A DNA stretch of 64,000 bases from Vibrio sp. BS-M-Sm-2. Lineage in GTDB: Bacteria; Pseudomonadota; Gammaproteobacteria; Enterobacterales; Vibrionaceae. The stretch spans positions 1,488,001-1,552,000 of the forward strand of contig NZ_CP167894.1 in NCBI RefSeq assembly GCF_041504345.1, read 5' to 3'. This document shows positions 49,523 through 58,685 of this stretch, piece after piece. Position 1 is the first letter of the stretch. The number at the start of each line of letters is the position of its first letter. A model generated the notes under the pieces. It worked only from the letters and a program-made list of their open reading frames with translations. It ran no database searches and was not told the DNA's origin. Position numbers and translations under genes: made by a program.

Positions 49523-50672
49523 CGCCGCTCTCCTCTAAAGCATTGAGTATTTTTAACCGGTCACGCACAAAGCTTTGTGATTGAGATGAGATACCTACTC
49601 TGGTTAATGCACCTTGGTATGACGCTTTAGCTGCTACGAAATCGAGCTGACGTTCTTGCTGGATCGCTAAACCTAACCACCAGCGAGCATTATCTGAATC
49701 AATCTCAACCAACTTTTGGTAACTTTCCAAGGCCACTTCTTCTTGCTGAGACTTTTGACTCAATGCTGCACGCATAGCTAGATAGTCTTGCGTAGGGTTC
49801 GGCGGTAAATGTATTAATGGACTTAAGGCCGCTTCTGCTTGGTTTGCTTTAACCAAAAGCTTAGATAGGCCCAAGCGTAGCTTTTCGCTGTTAATATTAA
49901 GCTTAATCCCTGACTGAAACAGCTCATACGCTTTACGTGTATCCCCCTTACCAAAATAGAGAATCGCGAGTTTCTGACGAACATCTTCATTTCGTGGCGT
50001 ATAACGTAGAGCTTCAGTGTAGCCTTTCAGAGCACCAGTAAGGTCATTCGCATCAAGCGCTTTTTGAGCTCGCCCTTGTGCATTCACAGATAATTGCTCA
50101 GGCGTTAACTCGACCTGTTCGATCAACATTCCACTATTTTCTGAGCTACCAGAAGCTCCTAAGTCATTAGAGATAGAGGACGAATCTGTTTTTGCCACAC
50201 TAGCAACGTAAATCGGCTGAGGAATTTCAGTCTTAGTCGTTTGGGGCGAGCTTAGAGGTTTAGTTGATGCTTGCTGTTTTGTAGGTTGTGGGATAGACGC
50301 AGCAACCGAATTAGATGCAACTGGCTTAGCTTGAGCGCTTTTTACCATCGCAGTGTTTTCTGTTGAAAAACTCGCAGAGTCTAGCTTCACCAGTTTCTTA
50401 GTTGGTGATGAGATAGGTTGAGCTACTTCCTGAAAATCATTGGAACTGTCAACGACAGAGACCTGAACCTGTACATCTCGAGTTGAGATTGAATGTTCGA
50501 CAGCAGGACCTTGCGATATCGCCCAACCGCCCATTGCTAAACTCAGAGTAAAACCTGCTGCGACCCAAACCAATGGGGAACGTGTTTTTACTTTAGGTAC
50601 AACTGCCGCTTCAATCGAAGTCGCTGATTTTTTCTTTGCCAATTCAGACAAGGCGTTGTTAATAACACTCAT
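49512..50672 (-). CDS. mshN: MSHA biogenesis protein MshN (TPR protein)
   Basis: MshN is an inner-membrane-anchored TPR protein of the pilus assembly complex. The start is ATG 50672 (MSVINNALSELAKKK), three bases after the mshM stop; an in-frame extension upstream has no support. The 386-residue chain has a short cytoplasmic start and a membrane segment (about 32-50). A proline/serine/glutamine-rich linker follows, then several tetratricopeptide repeats (about 200-370; AQKALDANDLTGALKGYTEAL and similar). It overlaps mshE. Confidence 0.9.
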   Translation of the reverse strand: MSVINNALSELAKKKSATSIEAAVVPKVKTRSPLVWVAAGFTLSLAMGGWAISQGPAVEHSISTRDVQVQVSVVDSSNDFQEVAQPISSPTKKLVKLDSASFSTENTAMVKSAQAKPVASNSVAASIPQPTKQQASTKPLSSPQTTKTEIPQPIYVASVAKTDSSSISNDLGASGSSENSGMLIEQVELTPEQLSVNAQGRAQKALDANDLTGALKGYTEALRYTPRNEDVRQKLAILYFGKGDTRKAYELFQSGIKLNINSEKLRLGLSKLLVKANQAEAALSPLIHLPPNPTQDYLAMRAALSQKSQQEEVALESYQKLVEIDSDNARWWLGLAIQQERQLDFVAAKASYQGALTRVGISSQSQSFVRDRLKILNALEESGDAN

Positions 50673-50674
50673 AA

Positions 50675-51514
50675 TTAATTCCAACCCCACAGTATTGGCG
50701 TTTTAAATTTAGGCTTACATACATCGTATGTTTCATGCATAGCGGAAAACAGATGTTGGTTGTCGATACTTTTCTTATCTTCACTGAACGAAAGCAATAA
50801 AGCCTTATGGCAAAGTTGGTTGATCAATCTCGGAATACCTAATGACGAACGACAGATCGCCTTCTTTTGGTTCAAACTGAATAACTCAGGATTACCACCA
50901 GATTTAGTGATCCGGTTATCAATATACGCCACCGTTTCATCGAGAGTCAGTGGCCTCAATGTTGAACTAAACGTGATTCTTTGACGAAACTGTCTGAGAT
51001 GGTAAGCCTCTAGTCGAGTATCCAACTCAGGCTGCCCCAATAAAACAATCTGCAGCAGCTTTTTATCTTCTGTTTCAAGGTTGCCAAACAGCCTTAATGT
51101 TTCGAGAGCTTCATCCGATAGAGCTTGAGCCTCATCAAGAATCGCTACCACTCTTAAACCCGAATTGTGCAATTCAATAAGCTTATGCTGAATGTTATCA
51201 ACTAAGGTTGCTTCACTGTCGATAGTCAAACCGAGCTCTTTAGCAACAGCTTGGCGTAAGTCTGCACCTGAGAGCACAGGGTTTGGCAGGTAAATTAGAG
51301 CGGTACAATCATTTAGGTGATTGACTAGCATCCGGCAAACCATGGTTTTTCCAGTGCCTACCTCTCCGGTAACCTTAATCACACCCTCGCCCATTTCTAA
51401 CGCCGATATTACCGTCTGAATCGCTTCAAAATGAGGCGCTAAACCATAAAAAAAATCGGTATTCGGCGTTAAGGTAAATGGCAGTTGTTCAAAACCAAAA
51501 TGAGCTTGATACAT
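50675..51514 (-). CDS. mshM: MSHA biogenesis ATPase MshM (ExeA/AAA type)
   Basis: MshM is an AAA-type ATPase similar to ExeA, which helps secretin assembly by contacting peptidoglycan. The 279-residue protein starts at ATG 51514 (MYQAHFGFEQLPFTLTPN), with an AGGT sequence upstream; a TTG two codons earlier is unlikely. It has Walker A GEVGTGKTMVCR (about 48-55), Walker B AILDEAQALS and a sensor-like FRQRITFSSTLRPL. It lacks the C-terminal peptidoglycan-binding domain of ExeA. It lies between the secretin mshL and mshN. Confidence 0.92.
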   Translation of the reverse strand: MYQAHFGFEQLPFTLTPNTDFFYGLAPHFEAIQTVISALEMGEGVIKVTGEVGTGKTMVCRMLVNHLNDCTALIYLPNPVLSGADLRQAVAKELGLTIDSEATLVDNIQHKLIELHNSGLRVVAILDEAQALSDEALETLRLFGNLETEDKKLLQIVLLGQPELDTRLEAYHLRQFRQRITFSSTLRPLTLDETVAYIDNRITKSGGNPELFSLNQKKAICRSSLGIPRLINQLCHKALLLSFSEDKKSIDNQHLFSAMHETYDVCKPKFKTPILWGWN

Positions 51515-51566
51515 AAGCAACCTAGCTTAGTTAGATACTGCCAATCTACATTGAAAAAGTAAGTAA

Positions 51567-53237
51567 CTACTCCTCATCATCTGGGAACCACTGTTGAAGC
51601 AGATCTCGAGAACGTTCTAACTCTGTTTGCCATGTGTTCACACCGACGATTGTCGGTTTAAGCAAGATCACAAGCTCAGTTTTTTGCGTCAACTGACTGG
51701 TATTACGGAATAAGTGGCCGAGGGCCGGAATATCACCAAGGAATGGAACTTTAGAGGTTACATCGCTGGTATTTGATTTCATCAAGCCACCAATAACAAC
51801 CACATCACCATCTTGAGCACGAATCACAGAGTCAGACTCACGAATAGAGCTTTTTGCCAAAGGAAGCGTCACGACCCCCGTTGTTGAACCCAAGTTAAGC
51901 TCTTTGACCTCTTCATCTACCTCAATGACTGCCGGGTGGACATGTAAGAACACACTGCCTTTATCATCGATCTGAGGTGTCACATCCAAAGATATACCCG
52001 AGAAGAACGGGGTTAATTCAACCTCAGGAGCAACATTCGCGTTATCACCACTACCAACCGCACTTGATAAATCTGTTACGTAGTATTCATCGGTACCCAC
52101 TTTAATAACCGCTTTCTGGTTATTCGCTGCAGTAACTCTAGGGCTGGATAGTACGTTCAAATCTCCCTGTGTATCCATGAAACTTAATACCGCTTCAAAG
52201 CTACTACCAGAAACAACAATATTAGATTGACCACCTAAAGCGGCACCAATTGGATCCATCCCTGGCAACGTACCTGGGATTATCGTACCGGCTGCATCTT
52301 TAACAATAGAGCCCATGCCGATTGTGTAGTTAGTACCATTTGACGAGAACATCTTAGTCCAGTTGATACCCTGCTGGTAGCCATCACTCAAAGTCACTTC
52401 CATGATCTTCGCTTCCAAGATCACTTGGCGTTGTAAGCGCTTCTGAGAAATGCCTAAGAACTCACGAACTTCACGGATTTCATCAGGATAAGCACGAACC
52501 GTAATCACACTGGCTTGCGGGGTAACGACGACGCTCTGTCCATCACCAGAACCAATTAAGTGGGCAACGGCCGTCTCAAGCTGTGGCCAAAAATCACTTT
52601 CAGAGGTCGTTTCAATCTCTGTACCACCGTTCGATGTAGAATTCGATGAGTTAGAAGAGTTGGATGAATTAGACGAGTTTGAATTGGAACTTGAAGAACT
52701 CGATGAGTTTGAATCAGAAGTCGTGATCGTTCCGGTTGTGATCGTCGTTAATGAGCGACCAGAACGTTTAACTTGTAAGTAATCGACAGGAATCGTTACT
52801 GTACGCAAACCTGCTGGGTAAACCTGAATGACTTTGCCACGCTTTTCTATATCGTAGCCATACATATCCTGAGCCACAGCTAACACTTCATCTAATGTCA
52901 CATCGGTTAAATTAAAAGTGAGCTTTCCTGAAACACTTGGGTGAATAGCAGCGCTATACTCAGTACCTTTCACTAAGCTTGCAAAAAAGGTTCTCGCTTC
53001 AACACCTTTTGCCTGAATACGAAAACGCTTAACCGTTTCCATTCCCGGAGACATAGAGTCAGAACTAAGCTGAGGCATAAGGTCATCTTGTACCGACGAA
53101 GGAAGATCATGAAGCGCTCTGCTATTGGCTTCATTAATTGATTCGTTTAAAGATTCTTTAATCTCAACAGGATCTCTATGCCCCATCGAACAGCCGACCA
53201 AAGATGACACTAGGATTGCTACTACAAGTTTACGCAT
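51567..53237 (-). CDS. mshL: MSHA outer-membrane secretin MshL
   Basis: MshL forms the outer-membrane channel for the pilus. The 556-residue product is a lipoprotein: signal peptide VVAILVSSLVGCSMG with the lipobox cysteine at about 16. A secretin/TonB short N-terminal domain (about 75-150), a low-complexity serine/asparagine tract (about 170-210) and the secretin core (about 290-545) follow. The core contains VQQGINWTKMF-like, LSSPRVTAANNQKAVIKVG and VVIGGLMKSNTSDVTSKVPFLGDIPALGHLFR, the secretin C-terminal signature. It lies 15 bp after mshK. Confidence 0.95.
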   Translation of the reverse strand: MRKLVVAILVSSLVGCSMGHRDPVEIKESLNESINEANSRALHDLPSSVQDDLMPQLSSDSMSPGMETVKRFRIQAKGVEARTFFASLVKGTEYSAAIHPSVSGKLTFNLTDVTLDEVLAVAQDMYGYDIEKRGKVIQVYPAGLRTVTIPVDYLQVKRSGRSLTTITTGTITTSDSNSSSSSSSNSNSSNSSNSSNSSNSTSNGGTEIETTSESDFWPQLETAVAHLIGSGDGQSVVVTPQASVITVRAYPDEIREVREFLGISQKRLQRQVILEAKIMEVTLSDGYQQGINWTKMFSSNGTNYTIGMGSIVKDAAGTIIPGTLPGMDPIGAALGGQSNIVVSGSSFEAVLSFMDTQGDLNVLSSPRVTAANNQKAVIKVGTDEYYVTDLSSAVGSGDNANVAPEVELTPFFSGISLDVTPQIDDKGSVFLHVHPAVIEVDEEVKELNLGSTTGVVTLPLAKSSIRESDSVIRAQDGDVVVIGGLMKSNTSDVTSKVPFLGDIPALGHLFRNTSQLTQKTELVILLKPTIVGVNTWQTELERSRDLLQQWFPDDEE

Positions 53238-53252
53238 GTCTTCACTCTAACC

Positions 53253-53588
53253 TTAATTATTATTCTTAACATCTAAAGAGAACATCTCTAATTTCCACTG
53301 CTTAGAGCTTCTCTGCAGAGTGACGTATTCTGGATCGATGTTCTTAACTCGGTACCCTCTGATCGTTTCCCCTTGACCGAGAATCTGACCATTCAGAATC
53401 ACATAGCAAGGTGTATCTCCCTTGCATACAATGCTTTCTAAGGACGGTAAGCGATAACGAGTTGGCGCTTTCTTAGCTGACGTTGCTTTTTGTTGGGGTG
53501 AAAGCCAACCTAATGGTGCAGTGGGGTCTTGCTCAGCCCACACCGCGGAACTGCCAAACAGCAGAAACAACAAAAGAGTTCTAACCAC
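53253..53588 (-). CDS. mshK: MSHA biogenesis protein MshK
   Basis: MshK is a small exported protein resembling PilP/GspC parts. The 111-residue product has a signal peptide ending in VWAEQD (about 19) and a short beta-rich domain. Cys55 and Cys61 may form a disulfide (VCKGDTPCYVILN). It overlaps mshJ by 8 bases and precedes the secretin gene, in keeping with a link between inner-membrane complex and secretin. Role inferred from position and size. Confidence 0.85.
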   Translation of the reverse strand: MVRTLLLFLLFGSSAVWAEQDPTAPLGWLSPQQKATSAKKAPTRYRLPSLESIVCKGDTPCYVILNGQILGQGETIRGYRVKNIDPEYVTLQRSSKQWKLEMFSLDVKNNN

Positions 53589-54228
53589 CGATAAACTCCT
53601 GTCTAGTACCTAGCGTGTATACCTCGAACACCAGTCGAGCTTTAGGATATTCTTCTACTGAGTATTCAAATGTGCGCCAGTAGTAGCTAACAGGCAAAGA
53701 TTCAAGCGCTTGAAGATAAGCTGAAATATCAAAGTAACTGCCCGTCAATTCCATTCTCACAGGGTGAAGAAAGTAGCCAGAATATTCACTGGTCTCTTTA
53801 TTATTCGAAATCGCTTCCGGTTTTAACGACTCTAGCGACTCAAGCTTTAGACCATTACCGGCATTAAGAACACTCTCCAATAATTGCGACATTTGAGAAG
53901 GCGTAATCAACCCATCGACAATCTCTGAAAGTTGCAAAGAAAGGTCTTGGCTCTCTCGCATGAGTTTCTTGTATTCGAGGTTAATTTCTTTATCTGGGTC
54001 TTTATTTAACTTAGCTTGCAGAACAAGCAATTCACCCTGCTGCCTTTGATTCGATTGAGTCAAGCTCGTGGTCTTGGCATTTTTCGCTTGTAAGTCGAGA
54101 TACGCGGGCTCAACCAATAAGGTGAATAACAGCATGGACAGGCCAACAAAACCACACACGAAAAGTAGCCATTTTTCTCTTTGGCTTAATGCAAGAAACT
54201 TATCGCTAAGTTGGTTCCACTGTTGCAT
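53581..54228 (-). CDS. mshJ: MSHA biogenesis protein MshJ (PilO-like)
   Basis: MshJ is a PilO-type component of the inner-membrane alignment complex. The 215-residue protein has a short cytoplasmic start, a membrane segment (about 21-39; LFVCGFVGLSMLLFTLL), a coiled-coil (about 40-90) and a ferredoxin-like domain. That domain includes LTGSYFDISAYLQALESLPV, typical of PilO. It is coupled to mshI (stop/start within a few bases) and to mshK. Confidence 0.9.
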   Translation of the reverse strand: MQQWNQLSDKFLALSQREKWLLFVCGFVGLSMLLFTLLVEPAYLDLQAKNAKTTSLTQSNQRQQGELLVLQAKLNKDPDKEINLEYKKLMRESQDLSLQLSEIVDGLITPSQMSQLLESVLNAGNGLKLESLESLKPEAISNNKETSEYSGYFLHPVRMELTGSYFDISAYLQALESLPVSYYWRTFEYSVEEYPKARLVFEVYTLGTRQEFIGG

Positions 54229-55670
54229 TATTTACTCTCCCTGCGAGTACTTAATTCAAACGTCACCACGTCCTGGTCATTACGACCAATTTTAAGTTTT
54301 TCAAAAGCACGTCCGACTAAATTAAGCTCACTTTTAAACTGACCAATCCAGTTCGGAACGACATTTGCGTTACGAGCCAAACCACTAAGATCTAAAGTAT
54401 CGTGGGTCATGTAGATGTGCGAAAGAGAGATGTCATTTCGGCCTAATTTAGCTAAGGAATTCATGACGCCAGAATACCCGACTTGTTGGGATTCGTCGTA
54501 TTGTCCGACCGCCTTCAAAGCCTCTTTTTTAGCCTCAGTCTCACGTTTGAGACGCGCAACAGCAGCCACTTTCTCTGGAGACGGTTTATGCTGAGTTAAC
54601 TTACTATTCAATTGGTTAACTTGCTTGTTAAGTTGATTGGAGTCTTGTTGCAGGGCTGTTAATTCTTTATCTAGATTAGAAACTTGATACTGCATCGCGA
54701 AGTAACCACCAAGCAATAAAACACAAACTAGTCCCCAACTCGCAACAACATTGGTAAGCGTAAAATATTCTTTTTTAGGCTTAAGATGTTCAGGATAAAG
54801 GTTGACATTAAAAGTATCTTTTTCAGCTGCGAGTTTAACCAACAAACTCTCTGAATTATCACGCTCACCTTCTACCAACAATGAAACTGTCGAGCTCAAT
54901 GTACTATTTAAGGCGCTTTGTAATTCAGCCTCATCTTCCTCATCACAGCAGATTTTCAGCTGGTGAAGTTGAGTGCCTTTAATTTGCGAAGAAAGGTAAT
55001 CTATCGAACGTTGGAGTTCTAAAGCAAGGCCATCCAACTGCAGAGCACTTGATGCTACGCCAGTTAAAGGTGGAACAACACTTCGAATCGTTCTTTGAAA
55101 ACAAACGGTATTTTCAACAAACGCACCCAACTTAAAGTGTGAATTTGAGCTGCGCTGTAAAAGGATGAAGTTAGACAACTCGCCAGCACTGTAACCCCAG
55201 ATTTCATCTTCAGGAGCTACTCCAACTAATTCGATCTGAACCGAGTTGGCAATATTTAGAAGCTTATCTAACAGCTTTTTAGGCAAGACATACACTTGCA
55301 GCTTGTTCGACGTCGGAAGCGCGACCGCACTCGCTGTGATCTCAGTCACTCTTTCAGAGACGAGATCTTTGAGTAAAAATGGCAACGCAACCGACCATTC
55401 ACTCTCTGGAATGTCCGGTTTATCAAGTTGATAAGTCTGGTAGTAGTTAGCACAGACAACCAACTGGAGACGATTACTGGTAAACGCCTCACTGCTAAGC
55501 GATTTTTTTAGCGCACTCTCCCAGTCCCCATTAACCACGGGAATGCTGGTTACTTGAGGTTCTTGTTCTGTCGATGAAATATAAATGGCATCATTGCCCA
55601 GCAGGACAACTTGCGAGCTACCTTTATTATTCGTTGGCTTTATCTTGTCTAAAATCGCTTTAAAATTCAT
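54228..55670 (-). CDS. mshI: MSHA biogenesis protein MshI (PilM/PilN-like)
   Basis: MshI combines a PilM-like actin-fold cytoplasmic part with a PilN-like membrane part. The 480-residue protein has an N-terminal domain (about 1-300), a membrane helix (about 306-326; NVVASWGLVCVLLLGGYFAM), a heptad coiled-coil (about 330-390) and a C-terminal periplasmic domain (LAKLGRNDISLSHIYMTHDTLDLSGLARN). In V. cholerae two genes (mshI and mshI2) are sometimes counted; here one long ORF covers both roles. It follows mshH by 2 bp. Confidence 0.9.
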   Translation of the reverse strand: MNFKAILDKIKPTNNKGSSQVVLLGNDAIYISSTEQEPQVTSIPVVNGDWESALKKSLSSEAFTSNRLQLVVCANYYQTYQLDKPDIPESEWSVALPFLLKDLVSERVTEITASAVALPTSNKLQVYVLPKKLLDKLLNIANSVQIELVGVAPEDEIWGYSAGELSNFILLQRSSNSHFKLGAFVENTVCFQRTIRSVVPPLTGVASSALQLDGLALELQRSIDYLSSQIKGTQLHQLKICCDEEDEAELQSALNSTLSSTVSLLVEGERDNSESLLVKLAAEKDTFNVNLYPEHLKPKKEYFTLTNVVASWGLVCVLLLGGYFAMQYQVSNLDKELTALQQDSNQLNKQVNQLNSKLTQHKPSPEKVAAVARLKRETEAKKEALKAVGQYDESQQVGYSGVMNSLAKLGRNDISLSHIYMTHDTLDLSGLARNANVVPNWIGQFKSELNLVGRAFEKLKIGRNDQDVVTFELSTRRESK

Positions 55671-55672
55671 TC

Positions 55673-57688
55673 TTAACTACTACTCTTACGCCATCGATTT
55701 CTTCGTCCAACTTTTACAACAGATTCCGCTTTTGCAGCCTTTTCAACGTGATTAGGCAAAGGGATAATTTGTTGTTCTTCGTCGAAATATCTCCCTTGAT
55801 AGCCGTTAATGCCTAACTCTATCAAGGTATTCTTTTCTTGTTTTGTCTCGACTCCAACAGCAATAACTTGAGTTGAAGAATCACCGCATGCCCCAATTAA
55901 GCTTCGAACAAACAACTGATTCTCATGCCTTTGGTCAATTTTCTTTATTAGGCTTCGATGAAGCTTAATGTAATTAACCTTCAAGTCCTTTATATAGTGA
56001 GTGCTAACAATCGTTCGCCCCGCTTGACCAACCACAACTTTACACCCTAAACCTCGCAGCATCTTTGCCACCGGTCTCATATAATCAAGATGAGCAATCA
56101 AGTGTCCTTCCGGAAACTCAAAAGCAAGCTGAGAGCGGTGCTGAGCAGAGAGTTGTAACAACTCACTCCTAAACCACTTAAAATGCTGTTTATTAGCAAA
56201 TGGGGTAACATTCAGATTCACTGAATAATTGATAGATTGAGTTGATTCTTTAAGCGAACGCAACAAAACCTTCAAAACAGATTGATCCATTTGAGCTTGA
56301 TAACCCACTTGCTCTACTGCAGGCATAAATCGAGACGATTTCAATAAACCCTTGTCAGGGTCCTGAATTCTAGTAAATATTTCTCTATGTAATTCATTAG
56401 CTTGACCAGATTCCGGCATAAGATAACACCGCTGAGCAAAGATTACTAAATTTTCAGGAAGCAGAGCTTTATCAAGTAATGTTCTCCAACGAACACTGCC
56501 TCTATCCAACTCATTCTTATTCTGTTTCGGGTAACGGCTCCAGTTATTTATACGCTCCAGCTGGGCACTCTTTAATGCTGTTTCCGTTTCATCCATGATC
56601 TGACTGTGGCGCTCACCTTCGGTATACATAGTCACACCGATATGACACCAGTTATCAGGTTCCAAAGGCTCTGGCGGGGTTAATTTATCTAACTGCCTTA
56701 GACACTGAGCTGCCAAAGTCGCAATATCTTTTGCACCCTGGTGAGGGATAAATACAGCAAAGTCCGCTTCGTAATAGCGAGAAAAAATGACATCGGGATA
56801 ACGCTGAACGATATTCGATAAGACTTCACCCACTTCAATAATAAAGCCGTCAGTAGTTTGCTTGTCGTTAGCATCACGAACTTGTTCCCATTCGTCGATA
56901 CGTATCAGTAACACACCACCTCGAGCACCACTTTCATGCAGTACCGATTCCAGTTTATTATCAAATAAAACTCGGTTTGCCGTGCCCGTGAGTTTATCTA
57001 GGAAGGTATGGGTACGAATAAAGGTATCAAAGCGACTTCGCTCTTGACGAGCGTCTTGCAACTCTTCAATCAATACATCTAAGGCTTCACTTGCAGTATA
57101 AGGCCATTCACGCTCATCCCCCTTTGCGTGAGGTTCAACCTGCCCAGCAAGGATCATTCTTCCTCGCTCTTCTAAGATCTCAGAACCCATGAGTTGCTCT
57201 TTCAACCAACGAACACCGCGAGCCAGACAGAACAAGACCAATGCGACAGCCAAAGTAATTGACCACATCGCTTCCATTGAGTAGTTGTAGCCAATATAAG
57301 GAGGAAGCGCTTTAAATTCGATTCGGTAACCTTCATTACGCTCTAAAATAAAGCTTTTTTCATAAAGACGATTGGGATCTATCTGTGGGGAGGTATCTTT
57401 GAAACGATAAACGATACCGGTCTTGTTCGAGAGTTTCATCTCAACAATATTGCTCGCTTGCAACATCTTAGGCATCCAGCGCTGCATTGAATACGCGGCG
57501 TCTGGATCTTCCATCTCTTTATCTACAACCTCGACAATACCAACCAAATAGTGATCTAAATACTCCTGCCCAATGCGTTTAAAGGAGAGTGTGCCACCAA
57601 TAAAAAGGATGAACATTGCACTGATAACTATCACGGTGACAAATGCGACCAATCGGGTGCTCAATTTTAGTGTCGGGGTATATCTCAT
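55673..57688 (-). CDS. csrD: CsrD/MshH-type protein with degenerate GGDEF-EAL domains
   Basis: In E. coli CsrD targets CsrB/C small RNAs for RNase E decay; in Vibrio this gene is also called mshH as it heads the msh cluster. The start is ATG 57688 (MRYTPTLKLSTRLVAFVTV): AAGGA lies upstream and a -10-like TATAAT at 57715-57720 would put the in-frame TTG 57709 outside the mRNA. The 671-residue protein has two membrane segments around a periplasmic loop, a GGDEF-like domain degenerate at its signature (YYEADFAVF) and an EAL-like domain with EIF in place of EAL. Both active sites look catalytically dead. Confidence 0.9.
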   Translation of the reverse strand: MRYTPTLKLSTRLVAFVTVIVISAMFILFIGGTLSFKRIGQEYLDHYLVGIVEVVDKEMEDPDAAYSMQRWMPKMLQASNIVEMKLSNKTGIVYRFKDTSPQIDPNRLYEKSFILERNEGYRIEFKALPPYIGYNYSMEAMWSITLAVALVLFCLARGVRWLKEQLMGSEILEERGRMILAGQVEPHAKGDEREWPYTASEALDVLIEELQDARQERSRFDTFIRTHTFLDKLTGTANRVLFDNKLESVLHESGARGGVLLIRIDEWEQVRDANDKQTTDGFIIEVGEVLSNIVQRYPDVIFSRYYEADFAVFIPHQGAKDIATLAAQCLRQLDKLTPPEPLEPDNWCHIGVTMYTEGERHSQIMDETETALKSAQLERINNWSRYPKQNKNELDRGSVRWRTLLDKALLPENLVIFAQRCYLMPESGQANELHREIFTRIQDPDKGLLKSSRFMPAVEQVGYQAQMDQSVLKVLLRSLKESTQSINYSVNLNVTPFANKQHFKWFRSELLQLSAQHRSQLAFEFPEGHLIAHLDYMRPVAKMLRGLGCKVVVGQAGRTIVSTHYIKDLKVNYIKLHRSLIKKIDQRHENQLFVRSLIGACGDSSTQVIAVGVETKQEKNTLIELGINGYQGRYFDEEQQIIPLPNHVEKAAKAESVVKVGRRNRWRKSSS

Positions 57689-57714
57689 GAATAACGAAAT
57701 CCTTTTCAACTCAC

Positions 57715-57720
57715 ATTATA
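57715..57720 (-). promoter_or_regulatory. Candidate -10 of the mshH-mshF operon
   Basis: The minus strand reads TATAAT (complement of 57715-57720), a perfect -10, about 27 bp before the chosen ATG. The -35 region is poor. It supports the downstream start of csrD/mshH. Confidence 0.45.
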
Positions 57721-57779
57721 CCGTATTGCTACTTATACTATAAATTGACGTTGTAAATAAAGCGTTAAGAATTGTAGGT

Positions 57780-57812
57780 AACAAAAAGCCGCGATAAACG
57801 CGGCTTTTTCCA
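57780..57812 (-). terminator. Terminator of ssb
   Basis: AAAAAGCCGCG (57783-57793) and CGCGGCTTTTT (57799-57809) form an 11-bp stem with a 5-nt loop. U's follow on either strand; it lies after the ssb stop and before the mshH promoter. Confidence 0.88.
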
Positions 57813-57849
57813 ATTTAATACTATCTTTATAATATATTAAAAACAGAGC

Positions 57850-58407
57850 TTAAAATGGGATGTCATCATCAAAATCCATTGGCGGCTCATTATATTGAGG
57901 TTGAGCCTGCTGAGGAGCTTGTTGAGGTGCTTTCGGCTGCTGTTGAGCTGGAGCACTGTATTGTTGTTGCTGTTGTTGTGGCTGCTGTGGCTGACCCCAA
58001 CCACCTTGCTGTTGGTTGTTACCCATGCCACCTTGAGCAGGAGCACCGCCTTGAGCACGGCCGCCAAGCATTTGCATCACACCATTGAAGCCTTGAACAA
58101 CCACTTCAGTTGTGTAGCGATCTTGACCGCTTTGATCTTGCCATTTGCGCGTTTGAAGTTGACCTTCAATGTAAACTTGAGAACCTTTACGTAGGTACTC
58201 ACCAGCAACTTCCGCAAGCTTGCCAAACAGAGCAACACGGTGCCATTCTGTTTTTTCGCGCTGCTCGCCAGTTGCTTTATCACGCCATGACTCTGACGTT
58301 GCAATGGTAATGTTCGCTACTGCGCCGCCATTTGGCATGTAACGAATTTCAGGGTCATTACCTAGGTTACCCACTAATATAACTTTGTTAACTCCACGGC
58401 TAGCCAT
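57850..58407 (-). CDS. ssb: Single-stranded DNA-binding protein
   Basis: SSB coats single-stranded DNA and recruits replication and repair proteins. The 185-residue protein has an OB-fold (about 1-113), beginning [21 protein letters not shown], with [20 protein letters not shown] glutamine/proline/glycine-rich linker (about 114-172) follows, and the acidic tip DFDDDIPF, which binds partner proteins. The linker is Q-rich. It is divergent from qstR, and no clear LexA box is seen upstream, unlike E. coli, where ssb shares one with uvrA. Confidence 0.97.
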   Translation of the reverse strand: MASRGVNKVILVGNLGNDPEIRYMPNGGAVANITIATSESWRDKATGEQREKTEWHRVALFGKLAEVAGEYLRKGSQVYIEGQLQTRKWQDQSGQDRYTTEVVVQGFNGVMQMLGGRAQGGAPAQGGMGNNQQQGGWGQPQQPQQQQQQYSAPAQQQPKAPQQAPQQAQPQYNEPPMDFDDDIPF

Positions 58408-58685
58408 GATTTGCTCCGTCTAAATTCATAGTCTCAGAAAATTTTTAGCGCACAAGAATAGCACGCTTTTCTGCTGTGATAAATCGCTTCCTATTCTCAC
58501 TCCACTACAAAGAATAAAAACGTAACAAATCATGATATTCAGAGCGATGTTGCTTTTTTCTCCACTTACAAACCACTCATTTACTTCGCAGATTGATATT
58601 CAACGCAAGTCATAAACAAGGTACTAGAGAAGCGAAAGCGTGCATGACAACGTGAAATCTCATGTTATTAGAACACGGAGTTTCA
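58408..58685. other. Divergent ssb-qstR control region
   Basis: This 278-bp region holds no supportable ORF. A GGAG ribosome-binding site precedes the qstR ATG at 58686. I see no convincing CRP, CRP-S, LexA or quorum-regulator site by eye, though qstR in V. cholerae is controlled by TfoX and HapR (recalled). Confidence 0.5.

Noticed and set aside
52625..52720. Repeat tract in mshL as a possible CRISPR or satellite array
   Set aside because: Repeats are in frame, encode Ser/Asn, lack constant spacers and fall inside an intact secretin gene.
57850..58088. Plus-strand ORFs antisense to ssb (leucine-rich)
   Set aside because: They are the antisense image of the Q-rich ssb linker and have no start signals.
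58408..58685. HapR- or CRP-S-type sites before qstR
   Set aside because: No stretch matched the motifs well enough by eye; regulation by TfoX/HapR is known only from V. cholerae.
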